From contig NZ_JAVLBQ010000001.1 of the NCBI RefSeq assembly GCF_031581265.1, positions 62,001-126,000 on the forward strand: a stretch of DNA of 64,000 bases, read 5' to 3'. Shown piece after piece: positions 9,409 through 18,735 of the stretch; position 1 is the stretch's first letter; every line of letters starts with the position of its first letter. The notes beneath the pieces were generated by a model. The model was not told where the DNA came from, did no database searches, and saw only the letters and a list, made by a program, of their open reading frames with translations. The stretch is from Gracilimonas sp031581265. GTDB taxonomy: Bacteria; Bacteroidota; Rhodothermia; Balneolales; Balneolaceae. The translations under genes and the position numbers were made by a program.

Positions 9409-9441
9409 GGAAGGGCTTTTTTGAGCTAAAAAAGCCCTTCC
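9409..9441 (-). terminator. perfect 14-bp hairpin, probable intrinsic terminator
   Basis: GGAAGGGCTTTTTT (9409-9422) and AAAAAAGCCCTTCC (9428-9441) are exact reverse complements around a 5-base loop. The stem carries its own T-tract on either strand, so it can end transcription both ways. It lies about 205 bases beyond the stop of the thioredoxin-fold gene and separates it from the glucan genes. Confidence 0.65.
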
Positions 9442-9645
9442 AGTTACTTGAAATGCTTTTTTATTCAGAAATCAAATCTGGAGAAGATTCGAAATTATTT
9501 TTCTCTGTATATACTTAATAAAGGTGGGAAAGATGGCTGGAAATAAGACTTACAACATTTCACATATGTAAAACTTAGGAAACGACTTGTGATACTCTAC
9601 CAATTGGAAAAGAAATGGTGTACCTGATTTTCCTTTAAGTCAAGT

Positions 9646-10860
9646 TCAGTTTTCGGAAGATAACTCATCCACAATCGCATTAAATTTTCTGTCAAATTCA
9701 CGATAATATTCACCTGTTGCCGGACCGGTAAAATATCTATGCACATAGCGGGCATAGCCTTCTTTATCTATAAATACAAGTGTTGGGAAGGCCATAATCT
9801 CATCCATAAATGGAAATGCTTCAGCTGCCTTAGTCTTGGAAAGCGGACCACCAAGAATCATTCGGTAAGGCACATTCAGCCTTTCTTTATAGGTTTGAAT
9901 TCGCTGTAATCCATATTCCGGAGAATAGTTCGCCTCATAATTCACAGCAAGTATTTCAACTTCTTTAGCGGGATTATTGGCAACCCAATCCCTTAAATAC
10001 CGGGTTTGATCCTGACTGTTAGAACACCACATTCCCATTATCTGTACAATGAGTACTTTATCTTCATAATTTTCCGGATTGATTTTCTGATCTGCTAAAC
10101 CAGCTAGTTTTTCCCATTCGGGTTTGATATTTCTACCAGATAAATCTACAAATTCAAAAGGGTCAGGGAGTTCAACTTCTTCATCCCTTTTTGCTTTCCA
10201 AGGGCGGGAATATCCATCATCGAGTATCAGATCGCCACTCCATTGTTGAGTTCTTTCATCGTAGCTCCCCTTCAGCACAAAAGAATGCACACCATCAAAA
10301 GTTGACAGTTCAATCGTATTGCCCTCTACTTTCCCTTCAAAAAATCTATAAGCGCTGACTTCGGTCATCAGGGTCCCGGTCACTTTATTGCCATTCTGTT
10401 CAAAAAGTCCCACGGCAGGATATTCACTGTTCATGCCCACATTCACTCTCATATCCCAACGCTCACCCACTTGTACAGGATTTTGTTCCTTATAGATATC
10501 GTACCTTGGTAATCCGAATTCCCCTCTGAAAGGATAGCTTCGATTGTTGTAGTGCTTGAATAGCGTCCCTTCCATAAACTCCTCTCCCATCTTCATTTTC
10601 AGGGTAATATCAAAGCCAAACATAGGAATGACGAGGCTGTCGCTACGTACCGTAGCTTCCAGAGAAGCGCGATCACCACCATTGATAAACGTTAGCACAG
10701 GTTTAGTACCTGGTTGCGGATAATCCACCTCAAACTGAAATGGTATTTCTGCATTGCTGTAAATGATAGCGCCTTTCCAAAGTCCTTCTCTGGGCGATTG
10801 AGCAAAACTGAAGGTGGAAAACACAATGAGTGAGACGAATAGGCTAACAAGATTTTTCAT
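9646..10860 (-). CDS. secreted TlpA-like thioredoxin-fold protein with atypical active site
   Basis: 404 residues with a signal peptide (1-20, ending SFAQ). Residues about 22-225 are beta-rich and contain repeated GLW and GTL motifs as in the N-terminal domains of Bacteroidota TlpA-like proteins. Residues about 255-395 are a TlpA/AhpC-type thioredoxin fold: a KVLIVQIMGMWC strand-turn, ILAVNYE, and a FPTLVFID cis-Pro segment. The active site reads WCSNS (Cys about 279): the first cysteine is present but the resolving cysteine is replaced by Ser. A dithiol reductase mechanism is therefore unlikely; a monothiol or peroxiredoxin-like role, or simple thiol capture, is possible. It is flanked by a hairpin downstream and stands as a single gene. 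Confidence 0.8.
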   Translation of the reverse strand: MKNLVSLFVSLIVFSTFSFAQSPREGLWKGAIIYSNAEIPFQFEVDYPQPGTKPVLTFINGGDRASLEATVRSDSLVIPMFGFDITLKMKMGEEFMEGTLFKHYNNRSYPFRGEFGLPRYDIYKEQNPVQVGERWDMRVNVGMNSEYPAVGLFEQNGNKVTGTLMTEVSAYRFFEGKVEGNTIELSTFDGVHSFVLKGSYDERTQQWSGDLILDDGYSRPWKAKRDEEVELPDPFEFVDLSGRNIKPEWEKLAGLADQKINPENYEDKVLIVQIMGMWCSNSQDQTRYLRDWVANNPAKEVEILAVNYEANYSPEYGLQRIQTYKERLNVPYRMILGGPLSKTKAAEAFPFMDEIMAFPTLVFIDKEGYARYVHRYFTGPATGEYYREFDRKFNAIVDELSSEN

Positions 10861-10901
10861 GAAGAGGATATAGCCATTTCACAGAAAATTCCGAGGTCGT
10901 T

Positions 10902-10914
10902 GTGATAAGATCAC
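10902..10914. promoter_or_regulatory. dyad GTGAT-AAG-ATCAC upstream of the TlpA-like gene
   Basis: A perfect 5-bp dyad with a 3-base spacer, within TTGTGATAAGATCACTT, about 40 bases upstream of the start at 10860. The half-site resembles TGTGA of Crp-Fnr regulators, but the spacing is one base short of the classic site. It could be an operator; no regulator gene is nearby. Confidence 0.25.
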
Positions 10915-10979
10915 TTAGGGCGGATTGGTAATCCTCCCGGGTAGCCTTTTGTATCTAACCTTATTCTGCTAAAACACCA

Positions 10980-10998
10980 GTCGGGCTACCAGCCCGAC
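10980..10998. repeat. GC-rich 8-bp hairpin GTCGGGCT-ACC-AGCCCGAC
   Basis: Perfect inverted repeat with a 3-base loop, between the IcmF gene end and the TlpA-like gene start. There is no T-run on either side. It looks like a REP-type or degraded terminator element and not a clear terminator. Confidence 0.45.
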
Positions 10999-11063
10999 CT
11001 ACGGTTTTCTACTTAGCCGCTAACGGATAATCTGTGTAATCCCAAAATCAGCTTAATCTGTGA

Positions 11064-14000
11064 TCACATGTTACGCCGATACTGCCCGCCTACTTCATAT
11101 AAGGCATGAGAGATTTGTCCCAGCGATGCCACTTTCACCGTTTCCATGAGTTCCTCAAACAGATTTCCATTATTACGGGCTATTTCCTTAAGCCGTTCAA
11201 TAGCTTCCTCAGCTTCTGCTTCATTTCGCTTCCAGAACTGCTCCAGGTTTTCAATCTGCTGGCGTTTTTCTTCTTCAGTAGAACGGATAAGATCGATTTC
11301 TTTTTCTTCCTCTTCACCGCCCTCTTCTTTTTGGAAGGTGTTTACCCCAACAATAGGTAGCTCACCTGAATGTTTTTTGGATTCATAGTACAAGGATTCA
11401 TCCTGAATTTTCCCACGCTGATACATATTCTCCATCGCGCCCAGAACTCCACCTCGTTCAGTGATGCGATCAAACTCAGTTAGTATAGCTTCTTCTACTA
11501 AATCTGTGAGCTCTTCTATGAAATAGGAACCTTGATTAATGTTCTCATTTTTAGCCGTTCCCAACTCTTTATTTATGATCATTTGTATGGCCAATGCCCG
11601 TCTTACAGACTCCTCAGTCGGTGTGGTAATTGCTTCGTCGTAAGCATTGGTGTGCAAGGAATTGCAATTATCATATATCGCTAATAAAGCCTGTAAAGTG
11701 GTACGGATATCGTTGAACTGAATCTCTTGTGCGTGCAGCGAACGACCACTCGTTTGGATATGATATTTCAGTTTTTGAGATCGATCGTTGGCTTCGTATT
11801 TATCCTTCATAGCTACGGCCCAAATTCTTCGGGCTACCCGGCCGATTACTGCATATTCAGGATCAAGACCATTGCTAAAAAAGAAGGAAAGGTTGTGAGC
11901 AAAATCATCTACATCGAGTCCGCGGGCAAGGTAATATTCCACGAAGGTAAATCCATTTGCCAGTGTGAAAGCAGCTTGGGTAATTGGGTTGGCTCCAGCC
12001 TCAGCAATGTGATAACCTGAAATAGAAACTGAGTAGTAATTCCGAACCTTATGCTCGGTAAAGTAGGTTTGAATATCGCCCATCATCTTCAGGGCAAATT
12101 CAGTGGAGAAAATACAGGTATTCTGAGCCTGATCTTCTTTTAAGATGTCAGCCTGAACGGTTCCACGAACTACATTTAGGGTATCTTCCTTGATTTGTTC
12201 ATAGGTATCTTCTTCAATCAAATGATCTCCTGAAATACCCAGCAACCCAAGACCAAACCCATCGTTTCCTTCCGGGATGTCATTACTGTACTCAGGGGGA
12301 TTAACACCTCGTTCTTTGAAGTACGATTTAATCTTTTTCTTGGCCTCATCCCACTTACCATTTTCTTTCAAGTATCGTTCTACCTCCTGATCAATAGCTG
12401 TATTCATAAACATCGCTAAGATCATGGGGGCCGGACCGTTAATGGTCATAGATACCGACGTTTTTTGGGAAGTAAGTTCAAAGCCGGAATACAATTTTTT
12501 CATATCATCAAGCGTACAAATACTTACACCGGAATTCCCAATTTTACCATAAATATCGGGACGGTAGCCGGGATCTTCGCCGTAGAGTGTTACGGAATCG
12601 AAAGCTGTGGAAAGTCGGGCAGCCGGCATTCCCTCACTTACATAGTGAAACCGCTTGTTGGTCCGCTCAGGTGTTCCTTCTCCTGCAAACATTCGGGTTG
12701 GATCTTCTCCTTCTCGCTTGAAAGGAAATACGCCTGCTGTGTATGGGAAATAACCAGGTAGATTTTCTTTGAGGGCGAATTTCAGCTGTTCCCCTTTATT
12801 CTTTGTTTTTGGAAGGGCTACCCGTGGAATTTGGAGCCCACTCAGCGACTCCCGGTACAACTGATTCTTAAATTTCTTATCCCGGATCTGCACTTCAAAG
12901 TACTCTTGCTGATATTTCTCAAACAACTCATTCCAGCCTTCCAGAATTTTTTTGGGAAGGGCATCCAGTTTAGAAATCCAGTGCTCACGCATTTTGGAAA
13001 GATTATCCTGCATTACGGCTTTTTCATCGGGGTCCCAGCTTTCGAGCTGATCGATAGTACCTGAAACCTGATCCAGTTTCGAAGCTACATCTACCTGCTC
13101 TTCCACCCACTCATGATAATCACGAACGGTTTCTGAAATTTCGGATAGATAACGAACTCGTTTTCCGGGAATGATGGCCTGCGCCTGAATATCCTCAGCC
13201 GGGTTGGGATTGGTATATAATTTAGTTTCCCAACCAATTTCATATCTGTCATTGATACTATCTACCAATGCTTTAAACAGCCGATTCACGCCTTCATCAT
13301 TGAATTGTGCAGCAATGGTTGGATATACAGGCATATCTTCTTGCTTCGCATGCCATTGGCCCGTATTTCGGATCATTTGCTTCCGAATATCTCTCAGCGC
13401 ATCTAAAGATCCTTTTTTCTCAAATTTATTCAACACGACAAGCTCTGCAAGATCTAGCATATTGATCTTCTCAAGCTGCGTGGCTGCTCCATACTCGCTG
13501 GTCATTACATACATCGGGATATCGGTGTATTCCACGATCTCCGTTCCACTTTGACCAATCCCGGATGTTTCCACAATAATCAAATCAAACCCGGCAGCCT
13601 TGTACAATTCTATAGCTCCAAGCAATCCTTTACTGGTGGCACGGTTGGAAGCACGAGTGGCCATACTGCGCATAAAAACGCGTTCCGTATCAATACTGTT
13701 CATGCGGATTCGGTCACCGAGTAACGCCCCTCCTGTTTTGATTTTTGAGGGATCAACAGAAATAATTCCAATGGTGAGGTCTTCAAATTCCGTCAAAAAC
13801 CGACGGACTAATTCATCCGTTAAAGAACTTTTCCCGGCTCCGCCAGTCCCCGTTATACCAACTAAAGGAATAGTCTTTTTACCGATTTCTATTTCATTTT
13901 GATCGCCATCAAGGAGTTTACCTTCCTGATAAGAAAGTACCTCACTTTGTTCGTTCTCAATAGCAGTTAGTGCCCGGGCAAGCTGACCATTTTCTCTTTT

Positions 14001-14537
14001 GGCTACTTTCTTAAGGTCCGGTTTAGCTACTTCAATAGGATCGAAATCACATTCTTTAAGCATGAAATTGATCATACCCTGTAACCCCATTTTACTGCCG
14101 TCTTCCACCGAAAATATCCGTTTTACACCGGCTTCATGAAGTTCTTTGATCTCATCCTCTACAATTACACCGCCACCGCCACCAAATACTTTGATATGCC
14201 CGGCTCCATTCTCTTCCAACAGCTCAATCATATACTTGAAATACTCCACGTGTCCGCCCTGATACGAACTGATAGCAATACCTTGTGCATCTTCCTGAAT
14301 AGCACAGTTCACGATTTCATGGACAGAACGATTATGCCCCAGGTGGATAACTTCAGCGCCACTGCTTTGCAAAATGCGCCGCATAATGTTGATGCTGGCA
14401 TCATGGCCGTCAAACAGGCTTGCAGCTGTTACAAAGCGAACTTTATGCTCACTTTTATATGGCTTTTGAATATTGCTTTTATTTTCTGACTGAACAGCTT
14501 TCTTAGTTGCGGATGTTGATTTCGTTTCTACCGACAT
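11064..14537 (-). CDS. icmF: fused isobutyryl-CoA mutase (IcmF-type B12-dependent acyl-CoA mutase)
   Basis: 1157 residues in the known IcmF order. An adenosylcobalamin-binding domain (about 30-170) carries LFDGHDAS with His as the lower axial ligand. A MeaI-type G-protein chaperone domain (about 220-480) has the Walker A GITGTGGAGKSS and VVLNKFEKKGS as the base-recognition region. A linker is followed by the substrate-binding TIM barrel (about 560-1157) with FAGEGTPERTNKRFHYVS. Fusion of all three parts in one chain is diagnostic for IcmF and excludes the separate MutA/MutB or Sbm forms. It interconverts isobutyryl-CoA and n-butyryl-CoA, and related enzymes can accept pivalyl- or isovaleryl-CoA. 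An acidic run near residue 1065 (KEEGGEEEEKE) is an insertion. The gene stands alone with no mutase or epimerase partner beside it. Confidence 0.9.
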   Translation of the reverse strand: MSVETKSTSATKKAVQSENKSNIQKPYKSEHKVRFVTAASLFDGHDASINIMRRILQSSGAEVIHLGHNRSVHEIVNCAIQEDAQGIAISSYQGGHVEYFKYMIELLEENGAGHIKVFGGGGGVIVEDEIKELHEAGVKRIFSVEDGSKMGLQGMINFMLKECDFDPIEVAKPDLKKVAKRENGQLARALTAIENEQSEVLSYQEGKLLDGDQNEIEIGKKTIPLVGITGTGGAGKSSLTDELVRRFLTEFEDLTIGIISVDPSKIKTGGALLGDRIRMNSIDTERVFMRSMATRASNRATSKGLLGAIELYKAAGFDLIIVETSGIGQSGTEIVEYTDIPMYVMTSEYGAATQLEKINMLDLAELVVLNKFEKKGSLDALRDIRKQMIRNTGQWHAKQEDMPVYPTIAAQFNDEGVNRLFKALVDSINDRYEIGWETKLYTNPNPAEDIQAQAIIPGKRVRYLSEISETVRDYHEWVEEQVDVASKLDQVSGTIDQLESWDPDEKAVMQDNLSKMREHWISKLDALPKKILEGWNELFEKYQQEYFEVQIRDKKFKNQLYRESLSGLQIPRVALPKTKNKGEQLKFALKENLPGYFPYTAGVFPFKREGEDPTRMFAGEGTPERTNKRFHYVSEGMPAARLSTAFDSVTLYGEDPGYRPDIYGKIGNSGVSICTLDDMKKLYSGFELTSQKTSVSMTINGPAPMILAMFMNTAIDQEVERYLKENGKWDEAKKKIKSYFKERGVNPPEYSNDIPEGNDGFGLGLLGISGDHLIEEDTYEQIKEDTLNVVRGTVQADILKEDQAQNTCIFSTEFALKMMGDIQTYFTEHKVRNYYSVSISGYHIAEAGANPITQAAFTLANGFTFVEYYLARGLDVDDFAHNLSFFFSNGLDPEYAVIGRVARRIWAVAMKDKYEANDRSQKLKYHIQTSGRSLHAQEIQFNDIRTTLQALLAIYDNCNSLHTNAYDEAITTPTEESVRRALAIQMIINKELGTAKNENINQGSYFIEELTDLVEEAILTEFDRITERGGVLGAMENMYQRGKIQDESLYYESKKHSGELPIVGVNTFQKEEGGEEEEKEIDLIRSTEEEKRQQIENLEQFWKRNEAEAEEAIERLKEIARNNGNLFEELMETVKVASLGQISHALYEVGGQYRRNM

Positions 14538-14620
14538 AATTTTATTTCTTGATGTTTGGAAGCGGTTCCAGAAGATAACGATTTATGAAGGGATTTTCGA
14601 TGTTGGTTTAAGTTGATTTT

Positions 14621-14652
14621 AAACAGCCTTGAATTCCAAATTAAGGCTGTTT
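14621..14652 (-). terminator. hairpin overlapping the mscS stop codon
   Basis: AAACAGCCTT (14621-14630) pairs exactly with AAGGCTGTTT (14643-14652) around a 12-base loop. The stop codon of the mscS gene (14641-14643) is inside it. On the minus strand the downstream arm ends in GTTTAAAA, a weak U-tract, so it may end mscS transcription before icmF. Confidence 0.5.
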
Positions 14653-15528
14653 TTTCTCGTCGTTTGGTTTAGGATTTTTATAAACCAACGTTCGGTGTGG
14701 AAATGGAATTTCAATACCTTCTTTATCAAACCGTTTTTTGATACTTTCCATCAGGTCACAACCCATAATAAAAGCATCCTGTGGGGTATTTACCCAGCTC
14801 CACGCACGCAGATTCACCGAAGATTCACCCAACAATATGACCTTAATTGGCACAATATCATCTCCGGCCTCTTTTTGCTCGTCAGTACGGGTGTCTATAA
14901 AAAACGGGTGAGCCAAGATTTCATCTTTCATAATCTCTTTAGCAAGATCTATATCCGAATCATAGCTGATACCCATATCAATCCACTTGCAAATTTTATT
15001 ATCCTCGTAATTGGAATTTATAACAACCTCGTTGCTGATTACAGAATTCGGGATAATAATTCGCCTGTTCTCAAAATTACGAATCACCGTATGGCGCAGG
15101 TTAATGTCTTCCACTACCCCACTAAGGTCAGTTCTAACCTGAATGCGATCGCCGATCTTATAAGGTTTGAACATCACAATAAATAAACCTCCGACAATAT
15201 TTGATAACGCAGCCTGAGAGGCAAAACCGATGGCGATTGCAAACAATCCCGCACCGGCAAGTAATGAAGCAGCAATTACCCTGAGCTGCGGAATCATGTA
15301 TATAGCAAAACTGATACCGGTAAGATAGATCAATACAATAACCGACCTTTTGAAAAAGACTAAGTTGGTTACATCCTCACCATCTTCTACTTCTTTGGAT
15401 TTTCGGATCATTACATTGATAATCCGAGTTGTCACAGATCCTACAATAATGGTTGTAACCAATATTAGTCCTATAAGGATAGGCAGATGCCAGGTACTGT
15501 CAATATATTGGCTTAACAAATCGCTCAT
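14641..15528 (-). CDS. MscS-family small-conductance mechanosensitive channel
   Basis: 295 residues. Three membrane helices are visible at about 14-36, 60-82 and 88-120. The third is the pore-lining TM3 of MscS with a Gly/Ala packing pattern (AGAGLFAIAIGFASQAALSNIVGG), followed by the beta domain GDRIQVRTDLSGVVEDINLRH and the RIIIPNSVI strand, then an alpha/beta C-terminal domain. It releases solutes from the cytoplasm when membrane tension rises on hypo-osmotic shock. Length is close to E. coli MscS (286 aa), so it is the minimal form. It starts 6 bases after the stop of the upstream lipoprotein gene, which suggests co-transcription. Confidence 0.93.
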   Translation of the reverse strand: MSDLLSQYIDSTWHLPILIGLILVTTIIVGSVTTRIINVMIRKSKEVEDGEDVTNLVFFKRSVIVLIYLTGISFAIYMIPQLRVIAASLLAGAGLFAIAIGFASQAALSNIVGGLFIVMFKPYKIGDRIQVRTDLSGVVEDINLRHTVIRNFENRRIIIPNSVISNEVVINSNYEDNKICKWIDMGISYDSDIDLAKEIMKDEILAHPFFIDTRTDEQKEAGDDIVPIKVILLGESSVNLRAWSWVNTPQDAFIMGCDLMESIKKRFDKEGIEIPFPHRTLVYKNPKPNDEKKQP

Positions 15529-15534
15529 AATAAA

Positions 15535-17157
15535 TTAGTTAAATGAAATATTTATTTCGGAAGTGAACCCTTCCTGAACATTTACATTTTGTCGTACAAA
15601 ATACTTTTCCGGTGCTTCATACGGAATCACAGAACCACGGTCCCATTGCTCATTTCTATTTTCATCCCTATATATAATTAGTGTGTATCTTATTGGAGCC
15701 AAATTACTTAAAGTTAACAACTGATTAAAATTTGAGTTCTTCAGCTGCTCACCGGAAGGTCCCAATAATCTGGCGTAATAATTATCTGTGGAGTCCGCAT
15801 CCTGTAGATTGACTTCAATCTCCCCGTAGTCAGAAACATCCCAATTGTTGGGTTCAAATAACTTTCTTCGTTGCGTCAGTGGGTTCCATGCTAAAAACTG
15901 ATACTCTACCCCATCAATCCATATTCCCTGTGGCCGAATGACCAATTCATTGCCATCCACTGAAACTTCGGGCCAGTCATTAAAATCAACATCGCCTTCT
16001 ATAACTACCAGAGAATCAATAACCTCACTTTCTGAAATTGGAGTTGCATAGGTAATCCTGAATTCTTCATCCGGTGCCAGTCCGTTTTTGCCATTTGCTG
16101 AGATAATTCTCTGTGTAGTAGTGTCTTCCTGTGCAGTGCCGGTAAAGTCAAGATACTCTGAGACCACTTTATTTCCTGCTAAATCTGTCACACCCTCAGG
16201 ATTGAGCCGATAATTAACGCCTTCTTCCAATACATTTTCACTTTGAGCAAAAAGTACAAAACCCTCTTCAGGGGATACATATAACGGATAGGCTAAAGTA
16301 TATTGATTTTCAAGGGAATCAACGATTTCAAACTCCGTATTATCTTTAACTTTAATATCCTCACTAAACCGCAGCCTCAATCTATTTTGTGAGAATAAAC
16401 CAACTCCCTGAAGAGTTGGAGTAATTGAATCCACTTGAGTGGTATACAGAACATCAAGAGTATCTGTTCCATCCTTTTCAAGGCTGATGATATCTTCATA
16501 AAAAGGATACGCGCTTTCATTTTCTTCTTCCCAAATTTTATTTCTGTTGCGGTCGTCAACCAACAGTGCTTTATAATCTCCTTCAGCTAAATAAGAGAAC
16601 GTAAACACGCCACCGGTATCAGTTTGAGCTTGGTAATTCGCCCTGCTACTTAAGTCAATAGGTTGTCGATACAGAAGAACCCGCTTTTCTTCGGCAGGAC
16701 TTCCATCATGAGCTAATAAAATTTTTCCGGTTATCTCGCCTCCGTCAATATCATCTCCGGTAGAAATTGCCAGCGTGTAAGGCACTTCTAAATTGTTTCC
16801 TCTCGTATCAGCCAAATCCGTTTCAAGCCGAATAATAACCGTTGTAGAGTCTGGAAAATCTTGTTCAAATTCGAGTTTCATGGACTTTCGTCCCCACGAA
16901 ATATCATACGCGATCCCTAAATCAGGTTCCACCGTAATGGCTTCTCTTGCTGAAGCTCTTCGCACAAATTCATCAAACTGAAATTCAAACTCTCTGCCTG
17001 CAAAGTTAGTAGTGCCGGTTTCTGGGATCGTCTTTTCAATAGCAGGACCCTGACTGTCAGAAGGTCCTCCGGTTGGGGCAATAGGCGTTGCACAAGAAAT
17101 GGCTACTGCAAGGACAACGCATATGGAAAAACTGATTTTTAATCGTCTGTGTATCAA
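15535..17157 (-). CDS. Ig-like (Big_5/SbsA-type) domain lipoprotein
   Basis: 540 residues. The signal peptide ends in a lipobox (AISC, Cys22). The mature N-terminus (ATPIAPTGGPSDSQGP) is a hallmark of a widespread Bacteroidota lipoprotein family. A Big_5-type Ig-like domain follows (about 40-130; FEFQFDEFV and a closing YTLAISTGD). Next come a prealbumin-like repeat (about 135-240; GVFTFSYLAEGDYKALLVDDRNRNKIW), two more Ig-like domains, and at the end a second DENRNEQWD loop, which resembles a calcium-binding turn. The molecular role is unknown, and it is probably an outer-membrane-anchored structural protein. It precedes mscS by 6 bases. Confidence 0.75.
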   Translation of the reverse strand: MIHRRLKISFSICVVLAVAISCATPIAPTGGPSDSQGPAIEKTIPETGTTNFAGREFEFQFDEFVRRASAREAITVEPDLGIAYDISWGRKSMKLEFEQDFPDSTTVIIRLETDLADTRGNNLEVPYTLAISTGDDIDGGEITGKILLAHDGSPAEEKRVLLYRQPIDLSSRANYQAQTDTGGVFTFSYLAEGDYKALLVDDRNRNKIWEEENESAYPFYEDIISLEKDGTDTLDVLYTTQVDSITPTLQGVGLFSQNRLRLRFSEDIKVKDNTEFEIVDSLENQYTLAYPLYVSPEEGFVLFAQSENVLEEGVNYRLNPEGVTDLAGNKVVSEYLDFTGTAQEDTTTQRIISANGKNGLAPDEEFRITYATPISESEVIDSLVVIEGDVDFNDWPEVSVDGNELVIRPQGIWIDGVEYQFLAWNPLTQRRKLFEPNNWDVSDYGEIEVNLQDADSTDNYYARLLGPSGEQLKNSNFNQLLTLSNLAPIRYTLIIYRDENRNEQWDRGSVIPYEAPEKYFVRQNVNVQEGFTSEINISFN

Positions 17158-17238
17158 ATGAACGAACTACATTTTGTGTTAAAGCTTTCAAAGATAATCA
17201 TAAAAAACCTTGTTTTTATTTTTATGAAACTCCTTTCA

Positions 17239-17246
17239 CAAAGATA
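17239..17246 (-). promoter_or_regulatory. candidate -7 element TATCTTTG for the Ig-like lipoprotein gene
   Basis: Matches the Bacteroidota TAnnTTTG consensus on the minus strand, 80 bases upstream of the start at 17157. I find no convincing -33 TTG at the right distance. Confidence 0.3.
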
Positions 17247-17337
17247 TACCTTAGAGTTCACAGAATGAAACGATGAATTACTTTAAAACCAAAGCCGAGT
17301 CATTCTGTTTTTGCAAAAGCCTTTATATTTTAAAAAT

Positions 17338-18735
17338 ATGATTCTACAAAAACCTGCACTTTACACTGACCTTTACGAATTAACCATGGCCCAGGGATAT
17401 TTTTTATACGGACGGCATAAACAAACTGCTAATTTCGATTACTTTTTCAGGAAGCTCCCCTTTGATGGTGGATATGTTGTTTTTGCCGGGCTAAGCGACT
17501 TTTTGGACATCATACAAAACTTTCGTTTTCATCCTGATGAAATTGAGTATCTCAGGAAACAGGGATTCAAGGAAAAATTTCTTGAATATCTCCAAGATTT
17601 TGAGTTCAAAGGCACCATATATGCTGCCAAAGAAGGTGAAATCGTATTTCCAAATGAGCCTGTTGTTCGTGTTGAGGGAAATGTTCTTGAGGCACAAATA
17701 CTGGAGACGGTTCTGCTGAACACCCTTAATTTTGCTTCTTTAATTGCCACTAAAGCCTCCCGTATTAAGCAGGCTGCCGGTGATCATGCTGTGGTAGATT
17801 TCGGGCTAAGAAGAGCGCAAGGCCTCGGTGGTTTGCAGGCATCCAAATCCTGCATGATTGGTGGGTTTCAGGGAACCTCTAACGTATTGGCCGGAAAACT
17901 GAATGATATTCCTATCAATGGTACTATGGCCCATTCCTGGGTGCAGTCGTTTGAGGATGAATTAACCGCTTTTAGGACCTATGCAGAGCACTATCCCGAT
18001 GCCTCCATCCTGCTTGTAGACACTTATAGTACCTTAAAGCAGGGTGTCCCTAATGCTATAAAAGTTGCGAAGGAGTTGGAAGAAAAAGGACATAAGCTGG
18101 TAGGTATTCGATTGGATAGCGGTGACCTTGCCTATTTTGCCAGGGAAAGCCGAAAAATGTTAGATGACGCCGGACTTGAATACGTCAAGATTGCAGCATC
18201 CAACCAACTTGACGAATACCTGATTAAAAGCTTATTGGATCAAGGAGCCCCAATTGATCTTTTTGGAGTGGGAACTAAGTTGGTAACAGCCTATGATGAC
18301 CCGGCACTGGATGGTGTATACAAGCTTAGCAAAATAAATGGCAAGCCCTCCCTAAAAATTTCGGAAAATGAAGAAAAAGTAACTCTTCCCGATTCTAAGA
18401 AAGTCATTCGGTATTTTAATGATGATGGTTCCTTCTATAGTGACGGAATTGCTTTGATTGATGAAGACACTCCGGAGACCATTTATCACCCCTACATCGC
18501 TCACCGTTCAACCCATGTATCCTATTTTGAAAGTGAAGAACTGTTGCATAGAATCGTAGATGAGGGGAAGATAATTATTGATTCTCCCTCAGTTGAAGAA
18601 AGCGCATCCTATGCTCAGGAAAGACTTTCGAAACTAAATGACGAGCATAAACGCTTTGATAATCCCCATGTGTATAAAGTGGGCTTAAGCAGAAGGTTAC
18701 GTGAACTAAAAGTCGAACTTATCAAAAATGCCTGA
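17338..18735 (+). CDS. pncB: nicotinate phosphoribosyltransferase
   Basis: 465 residues from ATG at 17338. An in-frame TTG at 17311 would add nine residues before the family's usual LYTDLYELTMAQGYF start and is less likely. Family motifs present: FFRKLPFDGGYVVFAGL, VDFGLRRAQG, the substrate loop NGTMAHSWVQSF, and LLVDTYSTLKQG with VGIRLDSGDL for phosphate/PRPP binding. It forms nicotinate mononucleotide from nicotinate and PRPP with ATP stimulation (Preiss-Handler pathway). It overlaps pncA by 8 bases, so the two consecutive steps of NAD salvage, deamidation then ribosylation, are co-transcribed. Cytoplasmic. Confidence 0.95.
   Translation: MILQKPALYTDLYELTMAQGYFLYGRHKQTANFDYFFRKLPFDGGYVVFAGLSDFLDIIQNFRFHPDEIEYLRKQGFKEKFLEYLQDFEFKGTIYAAKEGEIVFPNEPVVRVEGNVLEAQILETVLLNTLNFASLIATKASRIKQAAGDHAVVDFGLRRAQGLGGLQASKSCMIGGFQGTSNVLAGKLNDIPINGTMAHSWVQSFEDELTAFRTYAEHYPDASILLVDTYSTLKQGVPNAIKVAKELEEKGHKLVGIRLDSGDLAYFARESRKMLDDAGLEYVKIAASNQLDEYLIKSLLDQGAPIDLFGVGTKLVTAYDDPALDGVYKLSKINGKPSLKISENEEKVTLPDSKKVIRYFNDDGSFYSDGIALIDEDTPETIYHPYIAHRSTHVSYFESEELLHRIVDEGKIIIDSPSVEESASYAQERLSKLNDEHKRFDNPHVYKVGLSRRLRELKVELIKNA

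Larger units (their letters stand above)
9280..9645. other. intergenic region with leader of the glucan operon
   Basis: 366 bases with no credible gene. It holds a perfect long hairpin (9409-9441), the palindrome TGTATATACA (9390-9399), and a small inverted repeat AGGCAATTTTGCCT (9317-9330) that would lie in the 5' leader of the downstream glycosidase-barrel mRNA. The rest is AT-rich and shows nothing else I can name. Confidence 0.6.

Noticed and set aside
13204..14489. Several plus-strand frames over 100 codons
   Set aside because: All are antisense to icmF and show no homology or start signals.
14629..15186. Plus-strand open frame of 185 codons
   Set aside because: It lies antisense to mscS, whose protein is clearly conserved; the antisense translation has no recognisable domain and a skewed composition.
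17311..17337. Earlier TTG start for pncB
   Set aside because: It would add nine non-conserved residues before the family's normal N-terminus, and ATG at 17338 is available.
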